Assembly (NCBI GenBank): GCA_001805645.1
Contig: MHGQ01000025.1
Span: 1 to 46,864, forward strand
From: Omnitrophica WOR_2 bacterium RIFCSPHIGHO2_02_FULL_50_17
GTDB taxonomy: Bacteria > Omnitrophota > Gorgyraeia > Zapsychrales > Zapsychraceae
Length of the DNA stretch: 46,864 nt
Direction: 5' to 3'
In this document: piece after piece, positions 43,828 through 46,864 of the stretch
Layout of the letters: every line of letters begins with the position of its first letter
Numbering within the stretch: position 1 is the stretch's first letter
Notes under the pieces: generated by a model
The model's input: the letters and a program-made list of their open reading frames with translations, nothing else
Told to the model about the DNA's origin: nothing
Databases searched by the model: none
Position numbers and translations under genes: made by a program

Positions 43828-46275
43828 GTGACCAATTTGGCATCGCAAGAAAAAATCATCCCTGTGTATATCGAAGAGGAGATGAAGAATTCTTATCTTT
43901 CTTATTCGATGAGCGTCATCGTGGGCCGCGCCCTGCCGGATGTGCGCGATGGCCTTAAGCCCGTTCACCGCCGCGTCCTTTATGCCATGAAGGAGCTGGG
44001 TTTAGAGCACAGCAAGTCTTATAAGAAAAGTGCGCGCATTGTCGGCGAGGTCTTGGGCAAGTACCATCCCCACGGGGATATGGCCGTGTATGATACCTTG
44101 GTGCGCATGGCCCAGGATTTTTCCCTGCGGTATCCACTGGTGGACGGCCAGGGCAATTTCGGCTCGATTGACGGCGATGCCCCGGCCGCGATGCGCTATA
44201 CCGAGGTCCGGATGGCCGCCATTACCGACGAGGTTTTAGCGGATATCGACAAAGAGACCGTGGATTTCTCTCCCAATTTTGACGCAACCTTAAGCGAGCC
44301 CGTGCTTATGCCGGCGGCCTTGCCGAATTTATTGATCAACGGCTCCAGCGGGATTGCCGTTGGCATGGCCACTAACATCCCCCCGCATAATTTAGCCGAG
44401 GCGGTCGAGGCAACCGTCTATCTTATTGACAACCCGGAGGCCTCCATTAAAGAGCTTAACAAAATTGTCAAAGGGCCGGATTTCCCGACGGGAGGGATTA
44501 TCTGCGGCCGCGAAGGGATTGTCGAGGCCTATACAACCGGCCGGGGCAAGCTCAGCGTGAGGGCCAAGGCCAGCATTGAGCGGCAAAAGGGAAGCAAGGA
44601 CAGTATCATCATCACAGAGATTCCCTATCAGGTCAACAAGGCCAACTTGATTAGCAGCATGGCGGATCTTGTCCAGGACAAAAAGGTGGAAGGGATTACG
44701 GATATTCGTGATGAGTCGGACAAGGACGGTATCCGGGTTGTCCTGGAACTGCGGCGGGACGTCGAGCCCCAGATCGTCTTAAATTATCTTTACAAGCATA
44801 CCCAGATGGAGACGACCTTCGGCATCATCAATCTGGCCCTCGTCAACAACAGCCCGAAGGTTTTGAACCTTAAACAACTCCTTTCTTATTTTATTGATCA
44901 CCGCCGGCTGATTGTCCGCCGGAGGACGCAGTTTGACCTAGACCGGGCGCTGAAAAGGGCGCATATCTTGGAGGGCCTGCGCATCGCGATTCAGGCCATT
45001 AATCAGATTATTAAGACTATTCGCGAATCCAAGAGCACCCCGGAGGCCAAGACCGCCTTGATGGACAACTTTCATCTTTCAGAGATACAGGCCCAGGCTA
45101 TTTTGGAGATGCAGCTGCAGCGCCTCACCGCCCTGGAGCGGGATAAAATCGAATCCGAATACAAAGCCCTGTTAAAAGATATCGAGAATTATAAGGCTAT
45201 CCTCGCCTCGGAGAAAAAGATTGACGAGATCATCAAGAACGAATTGCTGGACATTAAGAAGAAATATGGCGACGAACGGCGCACCGAAATTACCGGCAAG
45301 GCCGAGGAGATTGAGATCGAGGATTTAATTGCCGAAGAGGATATGGCGATCACCATCAGCAATGCCGGCTATGTGAAGCGCCTCGCGGCTTCGGCTTACC
45401 GCAAGCAGAAGCGGGGCGGACGGGGTGTTACGGCCATGACCATCCAAGAAGAGGATTTTGTGCGGCATCTCTTTGTGGCCTCTTCCAAAGATTACTTATT
45501 GGTTTTCTCGAGCAAGGGCATCGTGCGATGGCTTAAGGTGTATGAGATCCCCGTCGCCTCCCGGGAGGCGAAAGGGAAAAATATCGTTAATTTACTCTCA
45601 ATGGAAAAGGACGAACAGATCAGCGCCATCGTGGCGGTCAAAGAATTCTTAGACGAATTATCTTTGGTGATGACGACGGCCCAAGGGTGCGTGAAGAAGG
45701 CAAAATTGTCGGCATTCAGCAACCCCAGGAAAGCAGGTATTGTGGGCATTACCCTGGATAAGGGCGACCGCCTTATCGCTACGGCCTTAAGTAACGGGAA
45801 AAACGAGATACTCTTGGCGACGAAAAACGGGAAGTCTCTGCGGTTTTCTGAGAAGCAAATCCGGGACATGGGCCGTGCGGCCAAGGGGGTTCGCGGCATC
45901 CGTTTAGCCTCCGGGGACGAGGTGGTGAGCATGATAGTCTTCCCGCCGGACATCGGGAAGACCGAGAGCACGCTTTTAACCGTTACGTCTTTAGGGTTTG
46001 CCAAGAGGTCTGATTTTAACGATTACCGTCTTCAGTCCCGCGGCGGCAAGGGGATTATTAACGTGAAGGTTACCGGGCGCAATGGGCATGTGGCCGGCGT
46101 ATTCCCTGTGACGCCCGAAGACGAAATTATGACGGCAACGAAAAATGGTATGGTCGTCCGCTGTTCTCCTGAGGAGATCCGCCAAACAGGCCGCAGCACC
46201 CAGGGTGTGCGGCTTGTTAATCTTAAAGGGGGGGATGTCGTCATCTCTGTTGCCAGCGTTGCGGCAAAAGAATGA
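43828..46275 (+). CDS. gyrA: DNA gyrase subunit A
   Basis: An 815-residue subunit. The catalytic Tyr is Tyr124 (AMRYTEVRM). The CTD has the GyrA box QKRGGRG, which separates it from ParC. The quinolone-determining loop reads [10 protein letters not shown], with Met85 at the E. coli Ser83 position and Asp retained at the Asp87 position. The start is GTG 43828 behind AAAGGGGAAG, 12 bp after gyrB. The next 160 bp hold no clear gene. Confidence 0.96.
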   Translation: MTNLASQEKIIPVYIEEEMKNSYLSYSMSVIVGRALPDVRDGLKPVHRRVLYAMKELGLEHSKSYKKSARIVGEVLGKYHPHGDMAVYDTLVRMAQDFSLRYPLVDGQGNFGSIDGDAPAAMRYTEVRMAAITDEVLADIDKETVDFSPNFDATLSEPVLMPAALPNLLINGSSGIAVGMATNIPPHNLAEAVEATVYLIDNPEASIKELNKIVKGPDFPTGGIICGREGIVEAYTTGRGKLSVRAKASIERQKGSKDSIIITEIPYQVNKANLISSMADLVQDKKVEGITDIRDESDKDGIRVVLELRRDVEPQIVLNYLYKHTQMETTFGIINLALVNNSPKVLNLKQLLSYFIDHRRLIVRRRTQFDLDRALKRAHILEGLRIAIQAINQIIKTIRESKSTPEAKTALMDNFHLSEIQAQAILEMQLQRLTALERDKIESEYKALLKDIENYKAILASEKKIDEIIKNELLDIKKKYGDERRTEITGKAEEIEIEDLIAEEDMAITISNAGYVKRLAASAYRKQKRGGRGVTAMTIQEEDFVRHLFVASSKDYLLVFSSKGIVRWLKVYEIPVASREAKGKNIVNLLSMEKDEQISAIVAVKEFLDELSLVMTTAQGCVKKAKLSAFSNPRKAGIVGITLDKGDRLIATALSNGKNEILLATKNGKSLRFSEKQIRDMGRAAKGVRGIRLASGDEVVSMIVFPPDIGKTESTLLTVTSLGFAKRSDFNDYRLQSRGGKGIINVKVTGRNGHVAGVFPVTPEDEIMTATKNGMVVRCSPEEIRQTGRSTQGVRLVNLKGGDVVISVASVAAKE

Positions 46276-46414
46276 CACTTCCTTAGCATCCGTGGCGCCC
46301 AATCCCAGGGGGGCTCGAAATTCCCCTTGACCCGACGACAAACTTTATTATAATAAACAAAACCAAAAATTTGCGCAGAGATTCTTCGGGCCTACAAAAA
46401 TAAGTCCTCAGAAT

Positions 46415-46439
46415 CGAATTTTTACTTCGTAAAAATTCG
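46415..46439. repeat. AT-rich perfect hairpin touching the tRNA-Glu remnant
   Basis: CGAATTTTTAC-TTC-GTAAAAATTCG: 11-bp perfect stem and 3-nt loop. Its last base is the first base of the tRNA-Glu-like remnant. It may terminate gyrA transcription or belong to the element described at 46436-46839. Confidence 0.7.
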
Positions 46440-46500
46440 ACCCCATCGTCTAGCCTGGTCAGGACACCCCGCCTTTCGGCGGGGCAAGCACGGGTTCAAA
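46439..46500 (+). pseudogene. Truncated tRNA-Glu-like remnant
   Basis: The first 29 bases after 46439 (acceptor 5' strand, D-arm, A26) are identical to the intact tRNA-Glu at 46766. The anticodon arm is replaced by a tight palindrome CCCCGCC-TTTC-GGCGGGG that keeps TTTC but not a 7-nt loop. GCACGGGTTCAAA of the T-arm is present, then identity stops (GCAAGGGG instead of TCCCGTTGGGG), so the T-stem 3' strand and acceptor 3' strand are lost. It cannot fold as a tRNA. Confidence 0.8.
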
Positions 46501-46516
46501 GCAAGGGGAATGGGAA

Positions 46517-46780
46517 GTGTTTTTTGTTTATATTTTACAAAGTCAAAAAGATCGAAAATATTATGTTGGCCATACAAGCGATATCGATCGCAGAATGAAA
46601 GATCATAACCGTGGCAAATCGAAAAGCGTTCGCAATAGAGGCCCATTTCAATTGATATACAAAGAGCCTTTTGCCTCAAGGCTCGATGCCATTGAGCGAG
46701 AAAAGCAAATAAAAAGATATAAAAGCGGAGATGCCTTCAAAAGGCTGATCCAACAAAACACTTTCGACCCCATCGTCTAG
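46517..46780 (+). CDS. GIY-YIG nuclease-fold protein ending inside tRNA-Glu
   Basis: An 87-residue single-domain protein: MFFVYILQSQKDRKYYVGHTSD (GIY...YIG equivalents VYI and YVG), the Arg region DIDRRMKDHN, KSVRNRGPFQLIY and the Glu helix DAIEREKQIKRYKSG. The start is GTG 46517 with AAGGGG 8 bases upstream, just after the tRNA remnant. The last residues TFDPIV and the TAG stop are supplied by tRNA-Glu bases 46763-46780. The function of this family is unproven. The position between two tRNA-Glu copies suggests a small mobile unit. Confidence 0.82.
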   Translation: MFFVYILQSQKDRKYYVGHTSDIDRRMKDHNRGKSKSVRNRGPFQLIYKEPFASRLDAIEREKQIKRYKSGDAFKRLIQQNTFDPIV

Positions 46781-46839
46781 CCTGGTCAGGACACAAGCTT
46801 TTCAAGCTTGCAGCACGGGTTCAAATCCCGTTGGGGTCG
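46766..46839 (+). tRNA. tRNA-Glu (TTC), CCA encoded
   Basis: A 74-nt cloverleaf: acceptor GACCCCA with TGGGGTC and G73; D-arm GTCT ... AGGAC; anticodon arm CAAGC-TTTTCAA-GCTTG gives TTC; T-arm ACGGGTTCAAATCCCGT. CCA follows at 46840-46842, unlike the four other tRNAs here. Its 5' part overlaps the 3' end of the GIY-YIG gene by 15 bp. Confidence 0.95.
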
Positions 46840-46864
46840 CCATTTAGCGCTGTCCCATTGCGGT

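Overview
The window is a chromosomal replication-origin region of a Gram-negative-type bacterium. Outer-membrane architecture is implied by an RND/TolC efflux system and a lipobox protein. Gene order and gene style (dnaA-dnaN-DciA/DUF721-gyrB-gyrA on one side; rpmH-yidD-yidC-jag-parA-parB-ndk-yicC-gmk-rpoZ-coaC on the other; infC-rpmI-rplT, pheST, rny-ymdB) and abundant GC-rich palindromes suggest an uncultured lineage such as Candidatus Omnitrophota. That assignment is inference from memory and was not checked against a database. Every recognised gene left of about 37.9 kb lies on the minus strand and every one right of about 38.4 kb on the plus strand, so both arms are transcribed away from an origin at 37.9-39.9 kb.

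Layout, left to right. 0-7.9 kb: a copper/silver-type efflux operon read leftward (csoR, TolC, cusB, cusA, an ArsB/NhaD-type transporter, then a secreted YHS-like metal protein cut by the window edge) behind a promoter with a G-tract CsoR-type operator in its spacer. 7.9-12.2 kb: five genes for sugar or surface-glycan work (membrane protein, methyltransferase, DegT aminotransferase, GT2 glycosyltransferase, C-methyltransferase). 12.2-13.9 kb: a small GIY-YIG gene and a CPA2 antiporter behind a fluoride riboswitch with an overlapping terminator. 13.9-19.3 kb: tRNA-Gln, a tiny lipoprotein, gltX, a PilZ protein, ymdB, rny and 5-formyl-THF cyclo-ligase. 19.4-31 kb: rarA with a 6S RNA in front of it, pheT, pheS, trkH, trkA, rplT, rpmI, infC (apparent AUC start), thrS and three tRNAs (Val, Leu, Cys). 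31-37.9 kb: coaC, rpoZ, gmk, yicC, ndk, parB, parA with a parS site, a Jag-N-only protein, yidC, yidD and rpmH; rnpA is absent from its usual place. 37.9-46.9 kb: origin region, dnaA, a DnaA-box/DnaA-trio unwinding element, dnaN, dciA, gyrB, gyrA, then a tRNA-Glu remnant, a GIY-YIG gene and an intact tRNA-Glu.

The most unusual signals are: (1) a GIY-YIG nuclease gene lying between a broken and an intact tRNA-Glu copy that share a 32-bp direct repeat, with its stop codon inside the intact tRNA; (2) a family of composite palindromic repeats in at least four gene gaps; (3) infC with no ATG/GTG/TTG start but a good Shine-Dalgarno before AUC; (4) three aminoacyl-tRNA synthetases (GltX, PheT, ThrS) each missing an accessory segment; (5) a nearly shared promoter block in front of dnaA and 6S RNA; (6) fluoride-riboswitch control of a CPA2 antiporter.
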